Below are positions 23,209-36,046 of a stretch of DNA of 64,000 bases, piece after piece; position 1 is the stretch's first letter, and every line of letters starts with the position of its first letter. The stretch lies in NCBI GenBank assembly GCA_028023455.1, contig JAQFVV010000031.1, positions 3,844,001 through 3,908,000 of the forward strand. The letters are read 5' to 3'. The stretch is from Epiperipatus broadwayi (lineage: Eukaryota > Onychophora > Udeonychophora > Euonychophora > Peripatidae). The notes below the pieces were generated by a model, which saw only the letters and a program-made list of their open reading frames with translations, made no database searches and was not told the DNA's origin. Made by a program: the position numbers and the translations under genes.

Positions 23209-23760
23209 AGTCTACTAAAGAAAATTGTTTTGTGTATAGATGCATTCAAATTCCATAGTAGTTATTTCCAATAACTTTTGGTCAAAGTTTACTGTTCTTA
23301 TCAACATGTGCATTTAATTCCCCAAGAAGAAATATAATAATATTAACCAGCAAAAAATAAAAACGTCTTACTTTGAATTTTCTAAATTTAGTATTGGAGC
23401 AGAAATATTGATAAAATAAGTGCAAATAAATTTATTGGCATACCAATTTTTACTATAAGATGCAAAATTAGTTGGCACAACACATCAGCATGATACACTC
23501 TCATTTCACTTGATGATTTGACTTTTCAAAAAACCAGTATTATTCTACTTATTCAATATTTCTATCCCTGAAAGATTAGTTTCATTAACAGCAGCTCTAT
23601 CAATTTTAAATCTTGAAAGCTTTTTAGCTACAAGTATTTTAGTCATATTATGAATAGTGCGTCTCATGTAAAATTCACACATTTCATGTATCAATACTAG
23701 TAACATTTTAATGAGTAGTCCATAAAAACACATAAACTTAATGAGACTGTGAGAGAACAT
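23209..23760 (-). pseudogene. RTE LINE endonuclease relic
   Basis: Read on the minus strand, 23545-23760 encodes RRTIHNMTKILVAKKLSRFK then IDRAAVNETNLSGIEILN. This matches the N-terminal pattern of RTE apurinic-like endonucleases (RRTALVAKELSRFKIDIAALxETRL), including the catalytic glutamate of the NET/SET motif. About 200 bp further on, 23240-23320 gives LGELNAHVDKNSKL and PKVIGNNYYGI, corresponding to the LGDFNARVG ... VIGKHGIGK block that holds the catalytic Asp-Asn. Stops and indels separate the blocks. No RT part was recognised downstream, so it is a fragment. It may or may not be the same family as the RTE copies at 1-3446. Confidence 0.7.
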
Positions 23761-26407
23761 TTATTTGACTATCTTTTAGATTTGTTTCCCTTCTCTGATA
23801 AATAAGTTTATTCATAAATTAGGCTTCTTAGCAGACAATCTTTGCTGAATTAAAACATCTGTACCAAATCAAGTTTCAATATAATTCATTAGAAATTATA
23901 CTATTTCATATAAAGATCATAATTATAATTTCTGAATCTATTAAATCTGTCCTAGTCTTGCTTTCCCAGTGCATGGTCTTATGTAAAAAATGAGAATAAA
24001 AAATTAGAGTTCTAATTGCTGTGCATGTGATTAAAGAATGAAAATATAATTGCAAAAACATACAATTCTATTATCGTGTTAGTCCAGATATATGATCAAA
24101 GTTACTAAAATAATAAAAGAGATATAGAGGAGGAAAATGTATATATTGGAAACTATACCTAGCCTTTTATGTGTAGGATTTTTTTTTCTTTTGTACATCT
24201 ATATAATAGTTTAATGTGATATTGACTGAGTAACATCCAATTAATATTAGTTACTTATATTTAATTTAAGTTAGAGAAAAGAAAGAAAAGCAGTAAATTA
24301 AGGATAGTTTATCAGATTTAATCAAATTTACAATAAAAAATACAAACAATTGATTAGTATTAGATAACATAAAAAGCAAGCAACAAAGAAAGAAAAACAG
24401 TAAAAAAAAAAAAACTCACATTGATGAAAATATTTGATCTCATGGGATATGCAAGAGCTATATATACTGAATAAAAAGAAGAGGGGAAAAAGTCAAATGC
24501 ATATCAAGAATATTAGGCAACTAAAAAAAAATTTAAAAAATATGAAAACATGAAAATATTCCAAGTTATAACAGATGTTTAACCACACTAAGTTCATGAC
24601 TAATTATTTGTTTTCCAGTAATATGGCTGTTAAAGTTTTTTTTAGTACTAATTTAAACACTAGTATAATAGTATATGTCTGCATGTTGTAAATGATGAAA
24701 CCACAACCCATATCAACCAAGGTGTACCAACTCAATCTCAAACAATGTAGCTCTTCCAATAATGGAAAAACCCTGTGTGAGTCCAGAAATGATGATATAA
24801 GATGCAGCCTTTGTTTGCCTACAATAAATTAATTTTCTCATTACTCATAGTTACATAAAGTGCCTATTAAAGAAGATAATTACCAACACTAGGAAGGAAT
24901 CAACCCAAATTAATCATCGGGTATAAATTTAATTTCAAATGATGCCAAAGGCACAAACTACTTAGACTTTTCTTAAAATTTACTGATAAAGACATATAAT
25001 TATATGTAAGTCAGACAAAGACCTTTTTTATTTTCTATATGTGTAATTAAAAAATCTCAATAATTTTAAAATGTATTAGAATAAGATATTGTGTTACATA
25101 TATTTTAAGGGTCAGCCAAGTGTAATGGGCACATATGCCGTTACATTATTTTTTTTTTAAATTAGACATGAAAAATAAAAGTTCGCAAATAAAAATTTCT
25201 TTTTTAAGAATTAAAAATTGAAAATTAAAAATCATCTAAACTCTAATATATAAAATCGCACAGATGAAAAATTATTAAAAGAAAACTTTATTTTAAAAAA
25301 AGAAAAAGTTTTAAAACTAAATATTAAGAAAAAGACTTAAAAGATTTAAAGATAAAAACAATGTACAATAAATTAATTAATGTTATTGTAAAATGGAAAT
25401 GATTATTTTAATTAGTTAAAAGTAAGATAGCCCTTGGGCATTGCAAAATGTATAAGTAAAGATCAGATAGGAGAGAAAAAAAACAATAGAAACTAATAGC
25501 CAATAAAAGAAATCCCTCAGGAAATGGATCTCAATGAAAATATCATCATCATCATGATGTAATGTCCACTGAATCCAAAAATTCTAATATGAAAGAAAAA
25601 GTTTGGAAATAAATTTTAGCGAGTGAAGAAAGAACTGGAAGAGAAGATAGAGATGTGACAGCAGAGGTGATATGTGTTAAGTACGGGGAGAGTTGATGGA
25701 GAAGGGATTGAAAAGACTCACTCTTCAATCCCTTCAGTTTTGCTTTAAAAAGAGGAAAGAAAGAGAAATGACCAATCATTTTCTATATTGCGGACCACAG
25801 GACATTGGGGGAATTAATGCTGGATCCCAAATGGCAAGCAATGGATAAAGATGAACTTTTTAAAAACTGTAAGAACTTTATGAACATTTTCAAAACAATA
25901 ACTCTAAATTCTAAACCTTTCAGTAAATAATACAAATAGAATCCTATCTGACCAATGTAAATTAATATTAATAATGTTATTTGATGTATTTTTTTTAAAA
26001 ATCATTTCCATTTATTTTTTTTTGTTCTTTTAAGTTTTATTATGATTTTTGTTTTTTCTGTTAAACTAAACTTAATAAATGTTAAATTTAAATCGGGCAT
26101 GAATGGCTGTGTAGATTTGCAAAGTTATATTAGTTTAATTAAGGGAAGGTAAATCTTAGGTTATTTGTTTTGAAGTTAAATTTGGTTAATTGATGGATAT
26201 ATTGGTGTAATTAGTAAATGTAGCATGGGATTTGCTACGTGCAGGATCCTATTATACACCGCACTTGGGCAAAATAAGTCCCATATCTCACCCCTTTTTA
26301 GCCTATGGAATGAGATATTAAGACAGAAAATGCAGTCCCTTCCTATGGAGTTTTTTTTTTATTGCTCTTCTCATCAGGCAGATGTAGTATTCCTGTATGG
26401 ATGAGAG
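23761..26407. other. AT-rich stretch, nothing convincing
   Basis: No exon or RNA gene was recognised. 24650-24830 and 25560-25860 are somewhat less AT-rich, and 25552-25779 has a 75-codon minus-strand frame of low complexity (Ser/Leu-rich) without a family signature. Confidence 0.45.
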
Positions 26408-26611
26408 TCAATGTCTTCTATAACCATGCTGTTCAGATGTACATTCCTGACAGTATAGTATTGGTGCTGTCGTATTCATGCTGCATTGAATACATCGATA
26501 TATCAGATAGATTGGCGTTGGTTTGACTGCAAACTTTTGACCTAAGGTTAAATCAGGGATAGAATATTTTCTTTTCAAATGCAATCTATGTAGTCTATTC
26601 ATACTCAACAC
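26408..26611 (-). pseudogene. Short zinc-finger-like open frame followed by poly(A)
   Basis: The 67-codon frame ends in CIQCSM ... ILYCQECTSEQHGYRRH, a C-x2-C ... C-x2-C-x4-H-x3-H arrangement that could bind zinc. The less AT-rich sequence continues past the stop and meets an AATAAAAAAAAAA stretch on the minus strand (near 26350-26361), which suggests a polyadenylated retrocopy or the tail of a transposon gene. I do not recognise the family. No splice sites, TSD or upstream exons could be established, and chance similarity cannot be excluded. Confidence 0.3.
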
Positions 26612-28632
26612 TCTAATAAAATATTAAACACATCTGTGCGAACTTATAAAAGTTAAAACGTAAATTAAATTCTAAAATCAATGTAAGTTAAATTTTAAAG
26701 TAAAAGTGATACTAAAATGATTCAAAATCTTATATATGTTTAAATAAATGTTTGTGTGTGTTATTGCTGGCAATGGCTTCTTTTTATTTTTTTATATTGA
26801 AAAATATTTTAATAAGAATCTATATTTTATATTTATCTCTGCTGCTTCACGAGCTAGTGACTTGGGCTGATGGTCGGAATAAAATATATATAAAAAAAAA
26901 TTTTTCTTAACTTGTGTATCTGCCTACTATATAAATTTTCCAGGTTTAAATGCCTGGTGGTTCCCTGTATGGCAGATATGGTAAGACTTCAAGATATCTG
27001 ACCATTATATAAGGTATGACTAAATAATTTATATTTACATTAATTGATTAGGACACCACCTGGCATTAAGCATCATGAAATAGACACAAACATTTATATA
27101 TTTAAACAATATTTGCTTTAACATGATGATGATGACCACTACACAGTCCCTATTTGCATACCTGGCTGGATGATGAAGAACATAAGTTAATACTAATGAA
27201 TGAACATGGAATAAATATGCTAACAGACAACATTACAAATAAAGATGATAATACATTGTTTAACACAATAACAAAACTATAGCTCATTACAAAATATAAT
27301 TGTCAGTCAAAATATAACTTTCTTTTTTTTTAACAAACTATTTCTTCAATTTCATATATATTATTGTTTTAATTCACATGCATATAGAAAAACAATAATT
27401 ATTCATAAAGTGTCCAAGATTTCTGTGATTAAATTTAAACTTTAATTACACTATAATACAATTTTATAATTGAGTACATTTGCCATACAGCAAATCCTTA
27501 GTCTTTAATATACTTAAAAATACAACTCTACATACAGACAAAATTATAAATATGATATTTATTTAAAGAGTAAGTTTCCTAGCATAGACGCATGCATATA
27601 TCTAATAGGGAATAAATGTAACTGCTACATTTTTCTACAACAGCAACTCTAGGAAATAGCCATTTCAATTCTGAATTCCAATTCAATAAAACTACTTCAC
27701 TATAGAGATGGATCTTTTGAGTCTTATCTTTAATTTAATATAACAAAATCTTGAATGAATCCCATAGACCTAGAAATAATTAACTATTCAACAGTGAACA
27801 AACAACTGTATACATATATGAACTCACACAAAATCTAATACATAGCAATAAAAGAAGTGTTAAATTATGTATAAATGAACTCAATATCAATTTAAATAAA
27901 CTTTAACTTAAAATTACTGATAATTATTACCTTCATTATTTAACACTTGTATGCTTTATTTTTCTTTTCTTTTTTTTAACATGGATACTTTACATTATTT
28001 TTTTAACTAACAATTTCTAAAAAAAAAAATAACATTTGGATAACCTATATTAAAAAAAAGTTCTATATATATATAACATGGAGAGATTTTTATTTTTTTT
28101 CTAAATCTTTTTTTAACTTTAGCTGCATTAAAATGCAACTAACTTTAACTTTTTTTTAAACTTTCATTTCCTGTTTTTAAACAATTCATAATATAAAATA
28201 TAGCTCATTAGTATTAAGTATAAACTTAAAATAATTAAGATAAAGTCTAAATAGTTTTTTTAAAACTTAAAGCTTAACAAAGTAAGTTATAACCATAGTT
28301 TCTTTTTTTATAATAACAAATATTAAACAACTCATACATGGCCATAATATCCTTTAACAATCTTCAGTTTTGAAATATGAAGTAAGCATTGCTTTTTCCT
28401 TTTAACTAGTTATTTGTTAAAAAAACAGCATATCAAGTTCAGATGTCCAGGATAGATTAAAAGTTAGCAGTTTTTCCTCCACTCTACTCAACCAGCATAA
28501 TAAAGATCTGGTGTAGCTTGAGTAAAGTAAGAATTCAGATCCTGCTTTTAAAAAATTTGACTTTATATAAGTTTTACTTCTTGCTTTTAAACACCTAATC
28601 TTATTGTTACAGACTTTGTTAATCTTGTTTTT
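26612..28632. other. AT-rich stretch, nothing recognised
   Basis: About 2 kb with many A/T homopolymers. A B-box-like GGTTTAAATGCC near 26943 lacks a matching A-box, tail or TSD. Confidence 0.5.
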
Positions 28633-28647
28633 GACATTTTTATAATT

Positions 28648-28755
28648 TTTTTTCATATGTCATAGCATCTGCTGGAAGGTGAACTCACAACCATCTGCAA
28701 CCAACTACTTGCTTGCAAGGCAGCTGTGCTGATGTCTCTGCTAACAACGCTTGAC
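28648..28755 (-). mobile_element. tRNA-derived SINE (family S1, copy 2)
   Basis: On the minus strand it runs from GTCAAGCGTTGTTAGC through GCCTTGCAAGCAAGTAGTTG and the B-box-like GAGTTCACC to ATGACATATG plus an A-run. Direct repeats GACATTTTTATAATT (28633-28647) and GACATCTTTATAATT (28756-28770) form a 15-bp TSD with one mismatch. It has the same long-arm form as the copy at 1784-1898. Confidence 0.88.
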
Positions 28756-28770
28756 GACATCTTTATAATT

Positions 28771-29395
28771 GGATTTTATTTTAATTACAAGGTTTGAAAA
28801 ACACTTTTGTTGTTCAATTCAAAAAATTTGCAAAACACTTGTTTTCAATTATTTTTTTGTTTTTGAATCTCTTATCAAAACTGGTTTAATCTTTTTTTAG
28901 TTTGTTTGAAATCTATTTTGTTTAATAACTGGTTTGTTTTGCAATACATTCTATAATAAGAAAGGTTTAATACATTTTACTGGTTTCACTTAAATTTTTT
29001 TTTTTTTTTTACAAACCTATTACATTTTTTAAATATGACCTTATATAATCATTTTTTTAAAAAAACTTTTGAATGCTATATTAATTAGCATTCTCACAAC
29101 TCTGAACATAATCTACCAACCATGTGGATAACCATAAGACTGACATTGAAATAAATAAGGCATTAATCATTTCAATGTATTTTGGTGTTTAAAACTTAAA
29201 TTTTATTTTATATATGCATGAATATTAATATTGGAAGGTAAATAGATATGTTTTATGTGGATAGTTACTTATATTTAATTATTATTATTTTTTATTCTTA
29301 TTATTCTATCAATAAATCAATTAAGTTAATATTGAAGATGAATAAGTTGAAAAAGAAGAATTTATAATTGATAGGATATTAAAGCAGGTCTGAAT
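28771..29395. other. AT-rich spacer, nothing recognised
   Basis: Homopolymer-rich; nothing is supported. Confidence 0.5.
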
Positions 29396-29410
29396 TTTAG
29401 TGATTATCAT

Positions 29411-29530
29411 ATTCTGTGTGGTTTGTCACAGTTGGTAAAGCATCGGACTTGGAATCAGAAGGTTCCGAATCAATTCTGATGCTCACAGGTCTGACATTTA
29501 AACTTCTAAACAATAAAGCCAAATGAATTT
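29411..29530 (+). mobile_element. tRNA-derived SINE (family S2)
   Basis: The tRNA-like head near 29426-29488 has an A-box CACAGTTGGTAAAGC, an anticodon arm CGGAC-TTGGAAT (anticodon GGA, serine-type) and a degenerate B-box GAATCAATTCTG, then a short body ending ACAATAAAGCCAAATGAA. A 15-bp direct repeat with one mismatch flanks it (TTTAGTGATTATCAT 29396-29410; TTTAATGATTATCAT 29531-29545). The head differs from family S1, so this is a separate SINE family. Confidence 0.8.
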
Positions 29531-29545
29531 TTTAATGATTATCAT

Positions 29546-30554
29546 CACTTGTTCTTTTTAATGTAAGTTCTTAAAAAGAGTTATAATTATTTATGAATAT
29601 GTAATTGTGATATTCATCAATCAAGATTATCTTAAATTAATTTTATTATTTAAATTATTTAGTTGTTTGCTCCATTTTTCAACTTTTGGATTTCATTTCA
29701 AATACATACATTATCAATTTGCTATAGATCCTGAAAAATCATATTCTGGACTGATGGAAATATTGGGATATTATTGATGAATAGTGGTACAATTTTGTCT
29801 GAGGGTCCATAAGTGTCCCTTATGAAAAAAATGATGCTCTTGGATTGGTATAGCTTAAGTCCTATCTATAAAAAAAATAAAAACATATGGATGAATGTTA
29901 AGTGTGATCTATGAAAGATGACATGGCATTTGATGATCAAGAAATATGACTGGAATATTTTATATCAAACAATTGTATAAGTATCATATGGCTTGATCAT
30001 GAGCATTAATCTCAATTTTAATTGCATTTAATTACAAAAACTTAAGATTCTCTTAGTTTTTGTTAAAGTCACACCTTACCATGTGATTTAAATATGGTTT
30101 AATTATATATAGAATGTATTCATATGAATCTGCATATACAAATCATTACAAAAGACACCAGCAGGTTTACAATATAGTATATATTGGTGTATATAAAACT
30201 ATATGTAAAAAAGAGTTAACAATGATAAAAATGCCAACAGTAGTTATCAGCTGACAACTTAGTGATAAAAGTGATATTTGAAAAGCAAAATATTCTTAAT
30301 TGATTCACAATATAAGAAAACAAAAAAAAAATTGATTACTAACTCACAAGCAGTTATATGTAACCTTTGATATTTTTACATAGTTTCTAAACAAAAAGCA
30401 TTGCTTATTTCTTTTAAACCACAAATACTAAGATATTGCCTTATTGTTGCTGTTTTGCCACTCTATCTAAATAAAACATAGTGTCCACATTTTTAAATTT
30501 GAAAAGTAAAATAAAAATTACAGACTTGGTTCCCATAAAAGTAAAACACTACTA
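29546..30554. other. AT-rich spacer, nothing recognised
   Basis: No supported feature was seen. Confidence 0.5.
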
Positions 30555-30700
30555 GAAGTAATGTTTATGTTATATTACAATTTCTTTTTTTTTTACAGTC
30601 AACATATCAAAATTTATCCACCCAACCCAGATTAACATGAAATCTTTACCCTCTATTAAAAATAACCATATTGCAATTTACTGACCACTATCAAATGGCA
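30555..30700 (+). repeat. Faint dispersed repeat, copy 1
   Basis: CTAGAAGTAATG, ATATTACAATTT, CCAGATTAACAT, TTTACCCTCTA and TTTACTGACCACTAT occur in the same order as at 37700-37845. The similarity is old and patchy. Confidence 0.4.
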
Positions 30701-32070
30701 AGCTGGATTGATTATATAACTGGTATAAAAATAAAAAAAACAAGCTAAGCTTCTTTGCAATCTGAAAATATATTAAGTTTTATGCAATCTGGATTTGAAT
30801 TTCAGATTGTGAATATAAAAAAATAAATGAATTAATCACTTTGTCATAAGACCCTAAACTACAGTCTTGATTATAAAAATATTTATTTGGGTAGGAGTAG
30901 ATATATCGAATGTAGTATAAGTTTTTGGTTTACACAGGCAGTATTATGGATTCAAATCCATGCAATAAACTCATATTACAGATATTTTTTTCCTTCCATT
31001 AGATTGCCACAATGTCATCTAAATAATTTAGTAACAGTTTGTATATAGATCTAGAGTTCTCTGCTTAAATCGCAGATTGAGTGGCTATACATAACGCTTG
31101 ATTATCATTAGTGGTAATTTCATTTTGTATCATCTCAATATCTAGAGCTATATCATAAATTTTAATGACCTTTTTACATCAGTTAGTACACTCATTAGTA
31201 GTCAAAGATCTCTCCAATAACCCTCCAGTGAACAACATAAATAATATATATTCTTTTAAGATGGCTGATATTAAATATTTATAAAAAAAATTTATATTGA
31301 ATTATAAAAAAAAATTAAACATTTTTTAAGGTTTAATTCATTACAATTTGTTAGATTGCAAAACAAAGATCGTATTTATAACTAATAATGAAAAAGTATA
31401 AATGTGTTTGATGATATTTAAGTGAGCGTTATAAACGTAATAAACTTTGAATATGTTTCTATAAAACGAGTCTTACCTGTTGCGTATTTATATCTATATT
31501 AATATCCTGCTATATTCCAATTAAATTAATTGAAGCATCTTCTTTGATGTGTGTATAAAAGGCTAATGAACTTTGTTCAGAAGGTGATCTCTTTTGCATG
31601 GCTAACTACCCTCTCATCAAAATTTCATAAGCTAATCCATTTTTAACAAGCTTTGTTTTTATTTTTATTTTTTTTTGTTAGAAATGCATAAAAAATGATA
31701 ACATCTAAAAGCAATTATAAAATTTAATTATTTATTTTTTATAAATATAATTTTATTTTCATTTTATTGTTATTTTTATTTTAAAAACGTCACATTTATT
31801 TTAATTACATATATATATGCTTGAATAATTAATATTTAGCGTTTATAACTATATTTATAAACAGTATATAAATAGTTAAAAATGCTAAATTACTTATGCC
31901 AATGTATATATACAGTGCATGCATTTTAATGATTTAAAAAAATTAGTAACTAGAACTGCATTATGAATTTTAATGAACTTTAATATTTATTCTAAATATG
32001 AGATATTAACGTCAATTTTATTTTTAAAAAAGTAGCAACATAACTTATTTATAGTAATCTTTGGTCTTAA
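30701..32070. other. AT-rich spacer, nothing recognised
   Basis: A lone B-box-like GGATTCAAATCC near 30950 is not enough to call a SINE. Confidence 0.5.
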
Positions 32071-32190
32071 ATCAGTCAAAAGAATAAGCTGGATTTAAAT
32101 CATTTTATAACAATGGATGATGTCTGAATATTGAAATTATAGAAAAAACTAATTCTGAAAAGGTACTTGATTCAATCTCATAATAAGGTG
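32071..32190 (+). pseudogene. RTE reverse-transcriptase fragment (relic)
   Basis: AATAAGCTGGATTTAAA followed by AATGGATGATGTCTGAATAT and AATTATAGAAAAAACTAATT aligns in order with 89-170 of the RTE copy at the window start (QAGFKSGFSTIDHIQVLREV and following). It covers about 35 codons with stops. It ends within about 70 bp of the CR1-group relic at 32253, so the two elements are nearly abutting or nested. Confidence 0.65.
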
Positions 32191-32252
32191 AAAGTCACCT
32201 ACATATATATTATTAATCCATCAATGCGTTAACATTCATACTTATACTGGAA

Positions 32253-32796
32253 GACATGGTATGGCAGGATATAAATAGAAAAGAAAAAGAAGAAAAGGGG
32301 TGGTGGTATAGGCATTATGTCAAAAAAGAATTTAAATATTATTAAATGTCAAGAATGGTTTGAGATAAGGTTAGGAAGACAAGAAATGGATGGTAACTAT
32401 AGTGTATATAGCTACTGGAAATAGTCAAACTATATAATGAAGTGGAACAGTAGCATACATGAATGCCTAGTAATGATAAACAGAGTTTCAAAAAAAGGGG
32501 AAGAGAATAATGGTTATAAGAAATATGAATGGGCATATTGAAGAAATTGATGATGTGGATAGCAAGAATGGACAGCTCTTGAAGAATTTTTATCAGAGAC
32601 TGAATTTGAGCATTGGAAATTTATCAAATGTTTATAATACACATGATCTAGAAATCATATATTTCTCACAATAAATTATGTATTAGAAGGGAAAGAGGGA
32701 ATTAAAGTGTTTGATAATGAATAGAGAGTATGTAATAGTGATCATAATTTCTTTATAATAGAAATGGTTAGTAATGTGATGAAAAATAGTAATAAA

Positions 32797-32797
<1 letters not shown>
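32253..32797 (+). pseudogene. CR1-group LINE endonuclease relic (second copy)
   Basis: The DNA and translation match the endonuclease part of the LINE at 50.8-55.9 kb in opposite orientation. ATGGTATGGCAGG near 32259 is followed by KRRGGG-like, WFEIRLGRQE, TGNSQTI, IMVIRNMNGHIEEIDDVDS and SLNFLSIGNLSNV-like residues, then VFDNE, and finally EMVSNVM near 32765. Catalytic-region spacing is preserved but stops are frequent. Around 32299-32360 this copy stays in one frame where the 54-kb copy has a frameshift. It breaks off exactly where the GATA/GGTA microsatellite begins. Confidence 0.82.
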
Positions 32798-33300
<503 letters not shown>

Positions 33301-35820
33301 ACATGAGAAAATGAAATAGTAAAGCAAAAAGAATATTATTAAATTAATAGAAAGTAATATTACTATAGTTTTGAGGATTTAATGCATATATTAGAAAAAA
33401 TATATGGAGCAGATAATGGTAAAAAAATTAGAGATTTTTAGGACAGTTGAATTAAACATTGGAATTATTAGTAGATGTATACAAAGACTAAGTTACATAG
33501 ATAACCCTTTTAAAAAAAGAATAAATGATTAAAAAAAATTGGAAATTTTTTTAAAAGTATAGAAGATATAATTAAGAATAGTTATGGCATTTTGCATCAA
33601 ATAATAAAAAATATAATTGGGATTGAAAAAGTGTATTCTAGAAAGAGAATTAAAAAAAATAAACAAATAAAAATAACAATAAAATTTAAAAAACAAGCAT
33701 TTAAAAATTTTAATTAGTGTTGATCTTAATTGAGAAGAATATCATAAATCATTAATCAGAAGTGGAATATAAAAAGAGAGGCGATGGTCAAAACTAGATA
33801 AACTCAGTGAATCATTAATAACAAGAGAAGAAATAAAAATGGAGAAAAAAGAAGTAGAAAATTTTAGAGGCACATTAAAGTGGAAAAAAAATTAAAAATA
33901 TTGAAACTAAACAGTAGAAATGTAATCGAAAGAAAGTTAAAAGATGGTAAATTTAAAGTTATGAAATAATGTAGGATAAGAATGCAAGAAGGAAAGAATG
34001 AAGCAAAGAGAAGTGAATTTCATTGAACAGAGAATGAGAAGTGTCAAGTCATAAATAAAAGGCAAATGTTGGAAGCTAAAAAGAAGTTAAGAAGTCAAAG
34101 GAAGATATATGATACAGCAGTAAAATAACAAAAGAATTATGCAAGAAAGGATATATTAAAAGTAAAAAATGAAAAGAATAAAATTGACCTTTCAATGTAA
34201 CGCATAATTATTGGATAATTATAAATTTGTGTTAGTGTTGTATAAATTATTTATTTATATTATTAAAGTTAGGATTGTGTATTGGATGGAAAATAATGGA
34301 TGGTCTTATAAAAGAAATGCAAAGTATTTTTAGAAATGACAGAAGATTTAAGATAAAATATTTGTTTTCATTTAGATAACAGAATATTTTTATAAATTGA
34401 ATAGAAGGTTGTTGCTACCATTTTTATATACAAAAAAGCACATGATCAATGAAGTTATTGGAAGAATCTGGGGAGAAAAGATATGGATAGGTCCTTAATT
34501 AGCTTCATAAAAAATATGTATAAGTATTTATCAAAATGACAGCTTAAATCTGTTATGGTCAAAAATGATACGGATCTGATTATAAAAAAATTATTTTTTT
34601 CACAATGTTATTTATTATTTATTTACAGAATTTCAAAAATTATAATTAGTTAATGTGAGATATAATATTCTAATTGGGGAAATTAGGGAAGATTATTCTT
34701 AAGAGCATTGTTTGTTTGATTTTTCTGAAAATATTGTTTGTTTTTTGCTGAAGATAAAAACAAAAATACTCCTTTAAACATATGAAGAGAATTGAGGAGA
34801 GAGAATAATGTTGCGTTTAGAATAATTAATAAAAAACATATTAATAAATTATGAGTAGGAGTGAAATTATTGGGGGAGGGGGGAGTTAGAATATAGATAC
34901 CACAGATAGATATACAGTACTTATTTAGAGATTGGGATAAATGAGAGAAGATAATATTTAAGTAAAAAGGTGAAAATTTTGAAGAATAATTTTAAAAAAA
35001 ATACAACTGAAAGACGTACATTAATTGCTTATTATATTTATAAACTATATTAAATTTTACTGAAGATAATGGGGTAATTTATTTAAAAAAAGAAATAATG
35101 AACCTTATGAAAAGAATCAGAAAGAAATCAAAAGATGTATATTTATAGCAAATTTGTGGCTGATAGTGGAGGCTATTCAGGAAGAGATGGACTGGTTAAA
35201 TTTTATAAGAAAGAAATGTGAAAAATAAATTAAAATTTTCTTGATAGATTATTATTTATGAGAAAAGATATGATAGTAAAACAAAATTAACTGGATAACT
35301 TGAAAAGAGATACATGCTTAATTAAAAGTATAATATAGTTTTGATGGATTTTGATAACGAATTTATCTTATATATATATAAATTGAATGAAGAATCCAAG
35401 AAAATTCTAACAATACATCATTTTGATTATTATAATAGAAAAATTAAATTATAGCTAATAAAAAAAAGATGAAAATGTATATGATAATGAAGGAGAAAAT
35501 ATAATTGTCTACCAAAGACAAGAGCAAGATCTTTAGGAATGAAAAAAGAATGAAAAGTTATAATAATATGGAAAGATAAAGTAAAAAATATGAAACATGT
35601 ATTTTTAGATAGGCAAAAAAAAATGATATTAGGTTATTGAAAAAAACATTGGAAAAACATTTTAATGAAAATAAACATTGATGAGAAGAAGATGTATGCA
35701 CTCATTTTAATATTATAAAGATGCAAGAGAGGGATAAAATGATAAAAACCATAAAGTTGTCATAAGAAAAATGGAGACAGAAAGCAAAATAATATGATAA
35801 TATTAGTATTTTCACTTGAT
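33301..35820 (+). pseudogene. A-rich degraded LINE ORF2 remains
   Basis: Purine-rich, A-biased sequence with the texture of the CR1-group LINE sense strand continues past the microsatellite. The best anchored piece is 34411-34575, which translates across stops as ATIFIYKKAHDQ, NLGRKDMDRSLISFIKNMYK and KSVMVKND. This parallels FIDIEKAYDRV ... LANLGMDEALVNIIKKLYEN of the 52-kb copy (RT motif A region). Elsewhere only composition and weak resemblance support the call, and a different LINE family could be mixed in. Confidence 0.5.
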
Positions 35821-35861
35821 AAAAAAATTCTTAATAAAATAAAATTTCATGTAAGGTAAGG

Positions 35862-36046
35862 TAAAACAGGCAAAACTCACTATATATATTTTGCCACACA
35901 CAGCAAGCTAGAGTAATCAATGGATGCCAGAAGGCTTCCATTGATTACTCTAGCTTGCTGTGTGTGGCAAAATACATATAGTGAGTTTTGCCTGTTTTAA
36001 CAACAGTTATATACAAGCATAAGAGGAGGTGGTCATGTGATGTTTA
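35862..36046 (-). mobile_element. Family B repeat, copy B3, compact palindrome
   Basis: Left arm 35862-35924 and right arm 35937-35999 (63 bp each) are almost exact reverse complements around a 12-bp centre TGCCAGAAGGCT. Outside the right arm lies the family terminus AACAGTTATATACAAGCAT ... GGTCATGTGATG. Compared with B2, the loop has collapsed. The arms begin TAAAACAGGCAAAACTCAC. Confidence 0.82.

Noticed and set aside
25552-25860. 75-codon Ser/Leu-rich minus-strand frame
   Set aside because: Low complexity; no conserved residues, splice sites or neighbours to support a gene.
29426-29488. Genuine tRNA-Ser gene
   Set aside because: B-box and T-arm are degenerate, and a TSD encloses it with a SINE-like body.
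30940-30965. B-box-like GGATTCAAATCC (also near 10743, 26943 and 62908)
   Set aside because: Single-box matches without A-box, tail or TSD are expected by chance.
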